The position numbers were made by a program, and so were the translations under genes. Of a stretch of DNA of 33,990 nucleotides, positions 14,291-21,689 are shown one piece after another. The notes below the pieces were generated by a model. It saw only the letters and a program-made list of their open reading frames with translations. It had not been told where the DNA came from and did not search any database. Source of the DNA: Casp-actino8 sp001510455 (GTDB lineage Bacteria > Actinomycetota > Acidimicrobiia > Acidimicrobiales > Ilumatobacteraceae). The DNA is taken from NCBI GenBank assembly GCA_027592035.1, contig JAQCIK010000022.1, forward strand, positions 1-33,990, in the 5' to 3' direction. Every line of letters begins with the position of its first letter. The stretch's first letter is position 1.

Positions 14291-16132
14291 ATGAGCCCGC
14301 ACATGATGAATCGGCAGTTCGTCCTCCGCCTCGTCATGTTGGCGACGATTCTTCTCACGACCGTCGTCGCCATGCTCTCCGCGATCGCGTCACCGGCATC
14401 GGCCGACACCTCTCTCGTGTCGTCCACACCGGCCGATGGAGCCGAGCTCACCACGGCTCCCACTCAGATCAACGTGGTCTTCGATCAGGCAGTACCAGCC
14501 AATTCGGTGGTTCAGGCGGTGTGCAATCAACAACCCGCACCGCTCGGCCAACTCGAGGTGGGCGCCGACGGCATCTCGCTGACGGTCCCCATCGTCGGAC
14601 CACTTCCGATCGGAACCTGCAACGTCACCTATTCGGTGCCCCAACCCGACGGCAAGGTCGCAACCGGTGGATTCTCGTTCGAGATTCTCGATCCGACTTC
14701 AGGAATGATCGGTGACGACGGAAGTGATCCGACCGACGGCGGCAATCTCGCCACCGATCCTCCTCCGGTGAGTGGACCACTCGGTCTCGCTCGACTCGTG
14801 TCGTACATAGCCCTCGCCGCCTTGTTCGGTGGGGCCATGTTCATCGCCTTGGTCTGGCCGGAGGGCGTCGACGACATGCACGCCCCGCGGTATCTGCGGT
14901 TCACGTGGATCCTGGCCATGATCTCCACGTACTTCGTCGCCGTTCTCACCACCAGTCTCACGACAGGTGAGTCGGTCACGAGTGCTCTGATACCCACCGC
15001 CTGGATGGAGATCGTCGATTCGGCATCGGGTGCGGCCGTCGTCCTTCGTTTCGTCCTGGTCGCCGTTGCGTTCTCGGTGATCATGAGGCCCGAGCGACTG
15101 ATCGATCCGGCCACCCAACTGCTGTCACTCGCACCGGCCGGCCTCGCCGTCGCCTCACTGGCGTTCACGCGCGCCGATCCCGAATTCTCGATCGTCGGAA
15201 CCACGGCCGGCCTCTTCCACAATGTGTCGGTCGCATTGTGGTTCGGTGGTCTTGCGATCCTCGTTCAAGCAGTTCTGGTGGCACCCGGCGATGAGGATCT
15301 CGTTCATGCCATGCGTGGGTTCACGCGACTCGCTCCGGCGTTCATCACCGTCGCCGTCGTGTCGGGGATGATCCACCTCTACCAACTCGACGGCGGAGCA
15401 ATTCTGTCGAGTCGTCACGGCCGGCTCATCGTTCTGAAATCGATCGGTGTCGCCGGAATGGTCTACTTCGGCATGCTCACCCGACAAGTGGTGGCAACTC
15501 GACTCCGACGAGCCAAGGGACTGAACGCCCGTCTGACGAGCAGTCTGCGCCGAGCCGTGGCCACCGAAGCCGTCATCGGAGTGTTCGTTCTCACCGTGTC
15601 GGCCTGGGCCGTTGCAACGCTTCCCGATCGCGTCGAACCACCCGGCACCGATCGCACCAGCTACGCGTTCGTCGGAGAACGTTCAGGGGGCGCGTTCGAC
15701 GTTCAGGTGAAAGTCACACCGGCGAGTGTCGGTCTCAACGCCGTCCGCATCGACGTGTACTCACCCAACACCGGACTCACCGATCTGGTCGTGCAGTTCA
15801 ATCCACCCACGTCCGACGGGGCGAGTGTGACGCTGAACGTGCCACTCGACGGAGCCGGAGCCGCCCGTCTTCCGGTGTCCGAAGGTGTGCCCTTCGGCGT
15901 GCCCGGACTCTGGACCGTGATCGTCACCGGTAATGGTCCCGCCGGGCCGCTGCCGTCGGTCACCTACACCGTGTCGGTCACCAGTCGCGACGGCGCAACT
16001 ATGGTCCCGGCCGTGAACACCACCCTCGGCCCATCCGACACCGCGGTGACCGTGCCGATGACCGCGCTCGTGCCGATCGGTGAGACCGTGGCCCCATCGG
16101 CGTCGTCGGCCAGTCCCACCTCCACCCCCTGA
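14291..16132 (+). CDS. CopC-CopD fusion-like membrane protein (YcnJ-like)
   Basis: This 613-residue protein has three parts. Residues 1-38 are a signal peptide (SPASA cleavage). Residues 39-135 are a CopC-like beta domain (SLVSSTPADGAEL to GFSFEIL). About eight membrane helices follow over roughly 165-490 (CopD-like, with LFHNVSVALWFGGL). An extracellular beta domain with a Ser/Thr/Pro tail ends it, as in Bacillus YcnJ. Canonical copper ligands of CopC are missing: the His after signal cleavage is Asp-Thr-Ser, and the His of the D-x-H motif is replaced (PDGKVATGG). Two Cys (about 78 and 110) could form a disulfide instead. ATG 14291 has GTGGAG about 8 nt upstream. It is probably a copper import or envelope protein of uncertain metal use, and it is divergent from dnaX. 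Confidence 0.82.
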   Translation: MSPHMMNRQFVLRLVMLATILLTTVVAMLSAIASPASADTSLVSSTPADGAELTTAPTQINVVFDQAVPANSVVQAVCNQQPAPLGQLEVGADGISLTVPIVGPLPIGTCNVTYSVPQPDGKVATGGFSFEILDPTSGMIGDDGSDPTDGGNLATDPPPVSGPLGLARLVSYIALAALFGGAMFIALVWPEGVDDMHAPRYLRFTWILAMISTYFVAVLTTSLTTGESVTSALIPTAWMEIVDSASGAAVVLRFVLVAVAFSVIMRPERLIDPATQLLSLAPAGLAVASLAFTRADPEFSIVGTTAGLFHNVSVALWFGGLAILVQAVLVAPGDEDLVHAMRGFTRLAPAFITVAVVSGMIHLYQLDGGAILSSRHGRLIVLKSIGVAGMVYFGMLTRQVVATRLRRAKGLNARLTSSLRRAVATEAVIGVFVLTVSAWAVATLPDRVEPPGTDRTSYAFVGERSGGAFDVQVKVTPASVGLNAVRIDVYSPNTGLTDLVVQFNPPTSDGASVTLNVPLDGAGAARLPVSEGVPFGVPGLWTVIVTGNGPAGPLPSVTYTVSVTSRDGATMVPAVNTTLGPSDTAVTVPMTALVPIGETVAPSASSASPTSTP

Positions 16133-16150
16133 AGTTGGTCCCACCCCCGG

Positions 16151-16201
16151 TGTTCTGGGTGAAAAAAACGCGCTTTGGCGGCGATTTATTCACCCAGAAC
16201 A
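16151..16201. repeat. Strong inverted repeat with 13-bp perfect arms
   Basis: TGTTCTGGGTGAA (16151-16163) is exactly complementary to TTCACCCAGAACA (16189-16201). After one mismatch, AAA/TTT extends the stem, leaving a loop of about 17 nt. It lies 18 nt after the copC/copD-like stop and about 58 nt before the carboxylase -10 box. It could be a bidirectional terminator (the A-run in the left arm gives U's on the other strand) or an operator. Confidence 0.85.
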
Positions 16202-16258
16202 ACATTGGACGGACGACTTGGGGCCAGGTGGGATGGGAGTCGCATCCACCCCGACGAC

Positions 16259-16264
16259 TAGCGT
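16259..16264 (+). promoter_or_regulatory. Candidate -10 box of the carboxylase genes (leaderless)
   Basis: TAGCGT followed by 7 nt and GTG 16272. No clear -35 box. This supports the GTG start over more upstream in-frame codons. Confidence 0.45.
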
Positions 16265-16271
16265 TTCCCCC

Positions 16272-17831
16272 GTGACCAGTGGCAATTCGATGCACGACAA
16301 GTTGGACGATCTTCGCGACCGCAAACAACAGGCATTGCAGGCCGGTTCGCCTCGAGCCGTCGAACGCCAGCACGAGAAGGGGAAGATGCTCGCTCGCGAG
16401 CGCATCGACTACCTGCTCGATCCGGATTCGTTCCAGGAACTCGACATGCTCGCCCGTCACCGTGCCCATGCCGCCGGTCTCGAGGAGCGCCCCTATACCG
16501 ACGGTGTCATCACAGGATGGGGCACCATCGAGGGTCGCAAGGTCTTCGTCTTCTCACAGGACTTCACGGTGTTCGGTGGTGCACTCGGTGAAGTGTTCGC
16601 CGAGAAGATCCACAAACTCATGGACCTCGCTCTGAAGGTCGGGGCTCCCGTCATCGGACTCAACGACGGAGCCGGCGCCCGTATCCAGGAAGGAGTGGTG
16701 TCACTCGCCAGTTACGGCGGCATCTTCCACCGCAACGTGCTGTCGAGTGGTGTGATTCCTCAGATCTCGGTGATCCTCGGACCGTGCGCCGGTGGCGCCG
16801 TGTACTCACCGGCCATGACCGACTTCATCTTCATGGTGCGCGAGTCGAGCCACATGTTCATCACCGGCCCCGACGTCGTCAAGACCGTGACCGGCGAAGA
16901 AGTCACTCTCGAAGAACTCGGTGGTGCCATGAGCCACGCCAGTAAGTCGGGTGTGGCCACATTCGTGTCGGCCGACGAGAAGGCGTGTCTCGACGACGTG
17001 CGTTACCTGGTGTCGTTCCTCCCGCAGAACAACATGGAGGAGCCACCCATCGTCGAGTCGGGTGACGATCCCGATCGCCTCTGCGAAGATCTGCGCGACA
17101 TTCTTCCGCCATCGCCCAACCAGCCGTACGACATGAAGAAGGTCATCATGTCGGTGGTCGACGACGGTGAATTCTTCGAATACTTTCCCCACTGGGCCAA
17201 GAGCATCGTGTGTGGCTACGCGCGAGTCGACGGCCAGACCGTGGGTGTGGTCGGCAATCAGCCGATGGTGTTGGCCGGAGTTCTCGACATCGAGAGCGCC
17301 GAGAAGGCCGCTCGATTCGTCCGCACGTGCGACGCCTTCAACGTTCCGCTCCTGACCTTCGTCGACGTTCCAGGATTCCTCCCCGGCGTCGATCAGGAGT
17401 ACGGCGGGATCATCCGCCACGGCGCGAAGTTGCTCTACGCCTATTGCGAAGCCACCGTGCCCCGAATCCAAGTGATCACGCGCAAGGCTTACGGCGGGGC
17501 CTACGTGGTGATGGACTCCAAGTCGATCGGTTCCGATCTCGCCTACGCGTGGCCCACCGCCGAACTCGCCGTCATGGGACCGAACGGAGCGGTCGAGATC
17601 GTGTACCGGCGCGAACTCCAGCAGGCCGCTGATCCGGTGGCACGACGCGCCGAACTGGTGGCCGAATACACCGACAAGTACGCCAACCCGTATGCAGCTG
17701 CCGAACGTGGCTACGTCGACGACGTGATCGACCCAGCCGAGACTCGTCGGAAGGTCGTGGCCGGTTTCCGGATGCTGCGTAGCAAGCGCGAAGAACTGCC
17801 CCGCCGCAAGCACGGCAACATGCCACTCTGA
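16272..17831 (+). CDS. Acyl-CoA carboxylase beta (carboxyltransferase) subunit
   Basis: This 519-residue carboxyltransferase moves CO2 from biotin to a short acyl-CoA, giving methylmalonyl- or malonyl-CoA. Both crotonase-fold halves are complete. The oxyanion-forming glycines lie in GPCAGGAVYS (about 170-179) and KAYGGAY (405-411). The residue after GGAY is known in Streptomyces to tune substrate choice (Asp in propionyl-specific PccB, Ile in broader AccB). Here it is Val412, so acetyl-CoA use is possible. GTG 16272 fits the -10 box; ATG 16290 is an alternative. Upstream in-frame codons run through the inverted repeat and are unlikely to be coding. A biotin/biotin-carboxylase alpha subunit must lie elsewhere. 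It is followed by a small epsilon-like gene. Confidence 0.92.
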   Translation: MTSGNSMHDKLDDLRDRKQQALQAGSPRAVERQHEKGKMLARERIDYLLDPDSFQELDMLARHRAHAAGLEERPYTDGVITGWGTIEGRKVFVFSQDFTVFGGALGEVFAEKIHKLMDLALKVGAPVIGLNDGAGARIQEGVVSLASYGGIFHRNVLSSGVIPQISVILGPCAGGAVYSPAMTDFIFMVRESSHMFITGPDVVKTVTGEEVTLEELGGAMSHASKSGVATFVSADEKACLDDVRYLVSFLPQNNMEEPPIVESGDDPDRLCEDLRDILPPSPNQPYDMKKVIMSVVDDGEFFEYFPHWAKSIVCGYARVDGQTVGVVGNQPMVLAGVLDIESAEKAARFVRTCDAFNVPLLTFVDVPGFLPGVDQEYGGIIRHGAKLLYAYCEATVPRIQVITRKAYGGAYVVMDSKSIGSDLAYAWPTAELAVMGPNGAVEIVYRRELQQAADPVARRAELVAEYTDKYANPYAAAERGYVDDVIDPAETRRKVVAGFRMLRSKREELPRRKHGNMPL

Positions 17832-17842
17832 TCGGATTGCTG

Positions 17843-18028
17843 ATGTCATCCGAGATCCGACCGACACCCACCGACGAAGAAGCCGTCGCCATCGCCGCCG
17901 CGATCGAGGCTCTCTGGCCGAAGCCTGTCGTCGTGAGCGAGTCGACGACGTCACGGCGTACGTCGTGGCGGTTCAGCGGCCGATGGTGGTCACCACCCAT
18001 CGTGTTCCGCCGCAGTCGTCCGTTCTGA
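17843..18028 (+). CDS. Acyl-CoA carboxylase epsilon-like small subunit
   Basis: This is a 61-residue protein, 11 nt downstream of the carboxyltransferase. Actinobacterial carboxylases often have an epsilon subunit of about this size that strengthens the alpha-beta complex. Typical features are present: an early PTxEE-like segment (PTPTDEEAVAIAAAIEAL), a short helix, and a Trp/Arg-rich C-terminus (SWRFSGRWWS). Family members are poorly conserved, so the call rests on size, composition and position. ATG 17843 is preceded by CGGA; TTG 17837 is an in-frame alternative. Confidence 0.72.
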   Translation: MSSEIRPTPTDEEAVAIAAAIEALWPKPVVVSESTTSRRTSWRFSGRWWSPPIVFRRSRPF

Positions 18029-18129
18029 TCACCACGCATCAGTTGCGAATAACCAGCAGGTGAGCGAAGTACAAATCTACTTCATGCTCCGAAGCCTATT
18101 TACGAACAGAATTCATCGACACGAGGTCG

Positions 18130-18795
18130 ATGATGAAGTTGGTGGTCTGGAGTCCAGCGGCTTTCCTCGCTGATGGAATCAGTTCCATCCTCGGACGGGA
18201 GCCCGACATGGTGGTCGCAGCGACCCATCAGATCGACGCCGGAACTCTGACCGCGGTCGACGGTCTCGTGGTGCACGGGGTCCCCCTCGAATCCGTCCGA
18301 CGTCTCGTCGCGGATCTGTCTCCGGCCGTTCGCTCGTCGACGGTCGCAGTTCTACTCATACGCGCACCGGATCCACTCCTCGTCTCGCGTGCCCAACTCT
18401 TCGGTTTCGCCGGCGTGGTGGACCTCGCACTCGACACCACTTCGGTCATCGCGTCGATTCGTGAACTGGTCGAACTCGGACCGAGCATCGAAGCGTCCGA
18501 CATCTGGACTCTCGATTCGAATGCCGTACTCCAAAGCCACTTCTGCCAACACTGTCGCGACACACGAGACGTCGACATTCTCCGACACATCGTGGACGGT
18601 CACACCGATGCCCAGATCGCATACAAGTTGAATCTCAATGCCCAGACGGTTCGCAACCGAGTGAGCAACATGCTGCTCGAATCGGGTATGCCGAACAGAA
18701 CCCAGTTGGCGATCGACTTCTATCGCTCGATGCTGACTCTCAACGGCGCGGAGTCCGGGGGCGTGAGACAGGACTCGACGATACGTGAATCCTGA
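18130..18795 (+). CDS. LuxR-type regulator with degenerate receiver domain (A)
   Basis: This 221-residue protein has a C-terminal LuxR/GerE helix-turn-helix (about 147-197, with AQTVRNRVSNML as recognition region). The N-terminal half looks like a receiver fold (GFAGVVDLALDTTSVIASI resembles its last strand and helix). The phospho-acceptor position carries His49 (VDGLVVHGVP) instead of Asp, so phosphorylation is unlikely. An FCQHC pair of cysteines (139, 142) sits in the linker. ATG 18130 has GAGG a few nt upstream. Its last 76 bp overlap the convergent regulator B, which is clearly related (shared QTVRNRVS and NRTQLA). It is probably a DNA-binding regulator of the neighbouring operon, but the target is unproven. 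Confidence 0.8.
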   Translation: MMKLVVWSPAAFLADGISSILGREPDMVVAATHQIDAGTLTAVDGLVVHGVPLESVRRLVADLSPAVRSSTVAVLLIRAPDPLLVSRAQLFGFAGVVDLALDTTSVIASIRELVELGPSIEASDIWTLDSNAVLQSHFCQHCRDTRDVDILRHIVDGHTDAQIAYKLNLNAQTVRNRVSNMLLESGMPNRTQLAIDFYRSMLTLNGAESGGVRQDSTIRES

Positions 18796-19382
18796 GCACA
18801 CATCATCGCCAACTGAGTCCGGTTGCACAGATGAAATCGGTCGAGCAATCGGCTCACCCGATTACGGACGGTCTGTGGTGACATGTGAATCTTGCTCGCA
18901 ATGTCACGGTCGCTGAGCCCCATCGTGACGTAGGCGACGATTCGACGCTCGACCTGGTCCAGTTCGACGGGCGCGTCGTCGACGAACAGCGGCGTGTGAA
19001 GTCGATGAACGTTCGAACCATGTGGATCAATGTGGTGTGCTCGGATACTCGAGACTTCCGAGACGATACGTAGGGTGGGCCACTTGAAATCGACGTAGCC
19101 ATCGAATCCCAGCGTTTCGGGATGGCGTTGCAAGGCCCAGAAGGCTCCCAGACTTCCGATCACCTGAGTCACGTTCGGATCGACTCGTGAAGAACCTCGC
19201 GCACGACGCCACCCCCTGAGGGCGGCCTCGGCCACGATCACGACGTCGTCGACGCGTACCGACCAGTTGTTGTCGATCGACCGAACGTCGACCGCCCGGG
19301 CCTCGATGCCCTGGATCTCGTTCAGATCGCCGACGAGAACACTGCAGAGCGCCGGATTGATGGTCATGAAGTGAACTCTCAT
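18720..19382 (-). CDS. LuxR-type regulator with degenerate receiver domain (B)
   Basis: This 220-residue protein is almost the same length as regulator A. The HTH (about 143-195) has PQTVRNRVSRLL and CNRTQLAMM. The N-terminal half is receiver-like, but the acceptor position reads Ala (VDDVVIVAEA). The start is ATG 19382 (MRVHFMTINP); ATG 19367 is a possible later start. A perfect 11-bp palindrome lies 1 bp upstream of the chosen ATG. The gene is convergent with and overlaps regulator A. It is divergent from the four-gene operon starting at 19507, so it is well placed to control that promoter and its own. Confidence 0.78.
   Translation of the reverse strand: MRVHFMTINPALCSVLVGDLNEIQGIEARAVDVRSIDNNWSVRVDDVVIVAEAALRGWRRARGSSRVDPNVTQVIGSLGAFWALQRHPETLGFDGYVDFKWPTLRIVSEVSSIRAHHIDPHGSNVHRLHTPLFVDDAPVELDQVERRIVAYVTMGLSDRDIASKIHMSPQTVRNRVSRLLDRFHLCNRTQLAMMCAQDSRIVESCLTPPDSAPLRVSIER
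18769..18794. repeat. Imperfect inverted repeat in the overlapping regulator ends
   Basis: CAGGACTC (18769-18776) and GAATCCTG (18787-18794) are inverted with one mismatch. It lies inside both coding ends, so the tails read QDSTIRES on one strand and QDSRIVES on the other. It might act as a bidirectional terminator. Confidence 0.6.
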
Positions 19383-19383
19383 G

Positions 19384-19394
19384 ACACTCAGTGT
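19384..19394. promoter_or_regulatory. Perfect 11-bp palindrome, possible operator of regulator B
   Basis: ACACT-C-AGTGT lies 1 bp upstream of the ATG of regulator B (19382). A dimeric regulator bound here would block its expression, so autoregulation is a natural guess. Confidence 0.4.
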
Positions 19395-19459
19395 TCCGAT
19401 TCGACGTGACACCGACCCGCAAACAAATGTCCCCCTCCCCCCGCAAGAATTTCAGGGTG

Positions 19460-19498
19460 GTACATCGGTATTGTACATCTTTATTGTACATCGGTATT
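19460..19498. repeat. Three tandem 13-bp direct repeats in the operon promoter
   Basis: GTACATCGGTATT (19460-19472), GTACATCTTTATT (19473-19485) and GTACATCGGTATT (19486-19498) are head to tail with no gap. They end 8 nt before GTG 19507. The junctions create TTGTACA, which contains palindromic TGTACA. The AT-rich block stands out from its GC-rich surroundings. It is probably a multi-site operator overlapping the promoter. Confidence 0.85.
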
Positions 19499-19500
19499 AG
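19471..19500 (+). promoter_or_regulatory. Candidate promoter of the 19507-23245 operon
   Basis: TTGTAC (19471-19476), 18 nt, then TATTAG (19495-19500), with GTG 19507 7 nt after the -10 box. GGAG at 19501-19504 is too close to act as a normal ribosome binding site. Both boxes are built from the 13-bp repeats. Confidence 0.5.
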
Positions 19501-19506
19501 GGAGCG

Positions 19507-20529
19507 GTGACTGACTACCGTACGGACGTGGACGTCACGACGATCGCCGACGACATGATCGTCGTTCATCACGGCTCCACGTCACGACGTCATGACGATC
19601 TCCGACCGCAAACGGTGTACGACATCGACGGAATCGAGGTTCGCACTCTCGCCCGCCCCGATGGTGAACTCCTGTGCCGCTTCGCAACCGTGAACGACGT
19701 CCATTTCGGCGAGGTCGAGTGTGGACGAATGGACGGCCGAAGCGACGGTCCGATTCAACGACGCAACTCGCACGAGATTCCGCATCCCCAACTCATGAAC
19801 GAGGCGGCGGTGCGCGATATGTCCGCGATCGATCCCGTCGCGGTTCTGGTGAAAGGCGACCTCACTCTCGACGGAACCGATGACGAATTCGAAGCGTTCG
19901 AAGCGTGCTACCGCCCGCCCTTCCGTGATCGACTGCACGTCGTGCGCGGCAATCACGATGCCTACCACGATCAGGGTCGGTACGACCGAGACCTCTGGAT
20001 CGAGTTGCCCGGTGTTTGCATCGCGCTGATGGACACGGTCATCGCCACCGAGACCACCGGTGGTTTCACCAATGAACAAATCGCATGGCTCGACGACAGG
20101 GTCGCGTGCACCGATACTCGAGTTCTGGTGATGGGGCACCACCAGCAATGGGTCGACGGGAAGCGGAGTGATGACTACTTCGGATTGCATCCTGATTCGA
20201 GCGACGCTCTCGACCGAATCGTCGCCCGCCGAACGAACGTGCTCGGCTACACCGCCGGGCACACGCACCGTCACCGCGTTCGGCGCATGCCGTGTGGCGC
20301 GCCCACCGTCGAAGTGGGCACCATCAAGGACTTCCCTGGCACGTGGGCCGAATACCGGGTCTACGAAGGCGGAGTCATGCAGATCGTGCATCGAGTCTCC
20401 GATCCCGACGCGCTCGCTTGGAGCGAGCGCTGTCGAGGTCTCTACGCCGATTTCGGCATGAACTACGAGTCCTACGCGCTCGGCTCACTCGACCAGCGTT
20501 GCTTCGTCTTCCCGGATCGACACTCATGA
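19507..20529 (+). CDS. Calcineurin-like metallophosphoesterase
   Basis: This 340-residue soluble enzyme has the full two-metal phosphoesterase motif set: D64-x-H66 (VNDVHFGEV), GD at 117-118 (VKGDLT), GNHD at 148-151, a GH pair (VMGHHQQW) and GHTHRH. Spacing resembles the CpdA/Icc cyclic-nucleotide phosphodiesterase group, but nucleases and other phosphoesterases share it, so the substrate is open. An N-terminal extension of about 55 residues precedes the catalytic domain. It is first in a four-gene operon whose next gene starts inside its stop codon (ATGA, 20526-20529). GTG 19507 follows the repeat-containing promoter. Confidence 0.85.
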   Translation: MTDYRTDVDVTTIADDMIVVHHGSTSRRHDDLRPQTVYDIDGIEVRTLARPDGELLCRFATVNDVHFGEVECGRMDGRSDGPIQRRNSHEIPHPQLMNEAAVRDMSAIDPVAVLVKGDLTLDGTDDEFEAFEACYRPPFRDRLHVVRGNHDAYHDQGRYDRDLWIELPGVCIALMDTVIATETTGGFTNEQIAWLDDRVACTDTRVLVMGHHQQWVDGKRSDDYFGLHPDSSDALDRIVARRTNVLGYTAGHTHRHRVRRMPCGAPTVEVGTIKDFPGTWAEYRVYEGGVMQIVHRVSDPDALAWSERCRGLYADFGMNYESYALGSLDQRCFVFPDRHS

Positions 20530-21677
20530 ATCCACGGAGGTTCTCGGCCGGTGTGCAGGCGATGCGCGTCCCGCCGTTCCACGCCATGACGATGTCGAAG
20601 CGAGCGATGGACCGGGCGGACAGTGGGCTACCGACCATGTTCCTGCAAGTCGGCCAACCGAGTACCGGTGCACCGCTCGGCGCTCGTCGCGCCGTCATCG
20701 AAGCTCTCGAAGCCGACCGACCGCTCGGGTACACGACCTCACCCGGACTTCCGGCGCTGATCGACCGCGTCGTCCGCCATTACGACGACCACTATCGGAC
20801 GACTGTCGCGACCGAGTCGATCACGATCGTGTCGGGTGCTTCGGCCGGCTTCACCCTGGCCTTTCTGGCCGCCTTCGACCCCGGTGATCGAGTCGGCGTC
20901 CTCGAACCCGGCTATCCCTGTTACCGCAACGCTCTCATCGCTCTCGGAATCGAACCCGTACCCGTTCCGATCGGTCCCGACACCCAATGGTCACCCACCC
21001 GCGAACTCCTCGATGCCGCCGGACCACTCGACGGTCTCGTGATCGCGTCCCCCTCCAATCCCACCGGCACGGTTCTCGATCCTTCGGCACTCGATGATCT
21101 GGTCGGCTACTGCGACGCCGAAGGGATCCAACTGATCGCCGACGAGATCTACCACGGCATCGCGTACGAACGCCCCGCAGCCTCGGTCGTCGGGCGGTCA
21201 CCCCATCCGATCGTCATCAACTCGTTCTCGAAGTACTTCTCGATGACCGGTTGGCGACTCGGCTGGATGGTTCTGCCCGATCACCTCCGAGAAGTGGTCG
21301 ATCGCTTGCAACAGAACCTCTACATCTGTGCACCCCACGTGAGCCAGATCGCCGGAGCGGCCGCCTTCGATTGCATCGACGAACTCGACGCTCACGTCGA
21401 ACGATACGCCCGCAATCGCGACGTTCTGATCGAGGGCCTCGGCCGAGCGGGCATCGTCGACATCGCCCGTGCCGACGGAGCGTTCTACGTGTACGCCGAC
21501 GTCAGTCATCTCACCGATGATTCGATGGATCTCTGCCGGCGCTGGCTCGCCGAACTCGGAATCGCCACTACTCCCGGACTCGATTTCGATCTCACCCGAG
21601 GTCACCGGTACGTTCGATTCTCGTACGCCGGGTCACTCGAGCACATCGAGCAGGCCTGCGAACTCCTCGCCACCTGA
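20526..21677 (+). CDS. PLP-dependent aminotransferase, class I/II
   Basis: This 383-residue fold-type I aminotransferase has the cofactor Lys236 in NSFSKYFSMTGWRLGW. Asn178 (SPSNPTG) and D206/Y209 (ADEIYHG) bind PLP, and an Arg near the end (RYVRFSYAGS) is the usual carboxylate binder. It resembles aspartate/aromatic aminotransferases of subgroup I-gamma, but the amino donor cannot be read from sequence. The start ATG overlaps the previous stop by 4 nt, which indicates translational coupling. A CoA-transferase gene follows after 12 nt. Confidence 0.88.
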   Translation: MNPRRFSAGVQAMRVPPFHAMTMSKRAMDRADSGLPTMFLQVGQPSTGAPLGARRAVIEALEADRPLGYTTSPGLPALIDRVVRHYDDHYRTTVATESITIVSGASAGFTLAFLAAFDPGDRVGVLEPGYPCYRNALIALGIEPVPVPIGPDTQWSPTRELLDAAGPLDGLVIASPSNPTGTVLDPSALDDLVGYCDAEGIQLIADEIYHGIAYERPAASVVGRSPHPIVINSFSKYFSMTGWRLGWMVLPDHLREVVDRLQQNLYICAPHVSQIAGAAAFDCIDELDAHVERYARNRDVLIEGLGRAGIVDIARADGAFYVYADVSHLTDDSMDLCRRWLAELGIATTPGLDFDLTRGHRYVRFSYAGSLEHIEQACELLAT

Positions 21678-21689
21678 AACCCCTGAACC

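Noticed and set aside
16080..16271. Longer N-terminus for the carboxyltransferase from 16080
   Set aside because: It would read through the copC/copD-like end and the inverted repeat, giving a Pro/Arg-rich stretch absent from the family.
19381..19393. Shared 13-mer CATGACACTCAGT near 19381 and in the recR repeats, as a common operator
   Set aside because: A 13-mer match is expected by chance in 34 kb, and the surrounding bases differ.
19582..20391. Minus-strand frame of 269 codons opposite the metallophosphoesterase
   Set aside because: The plus strand holds all five metal-site motifs; the minus frame shows none.
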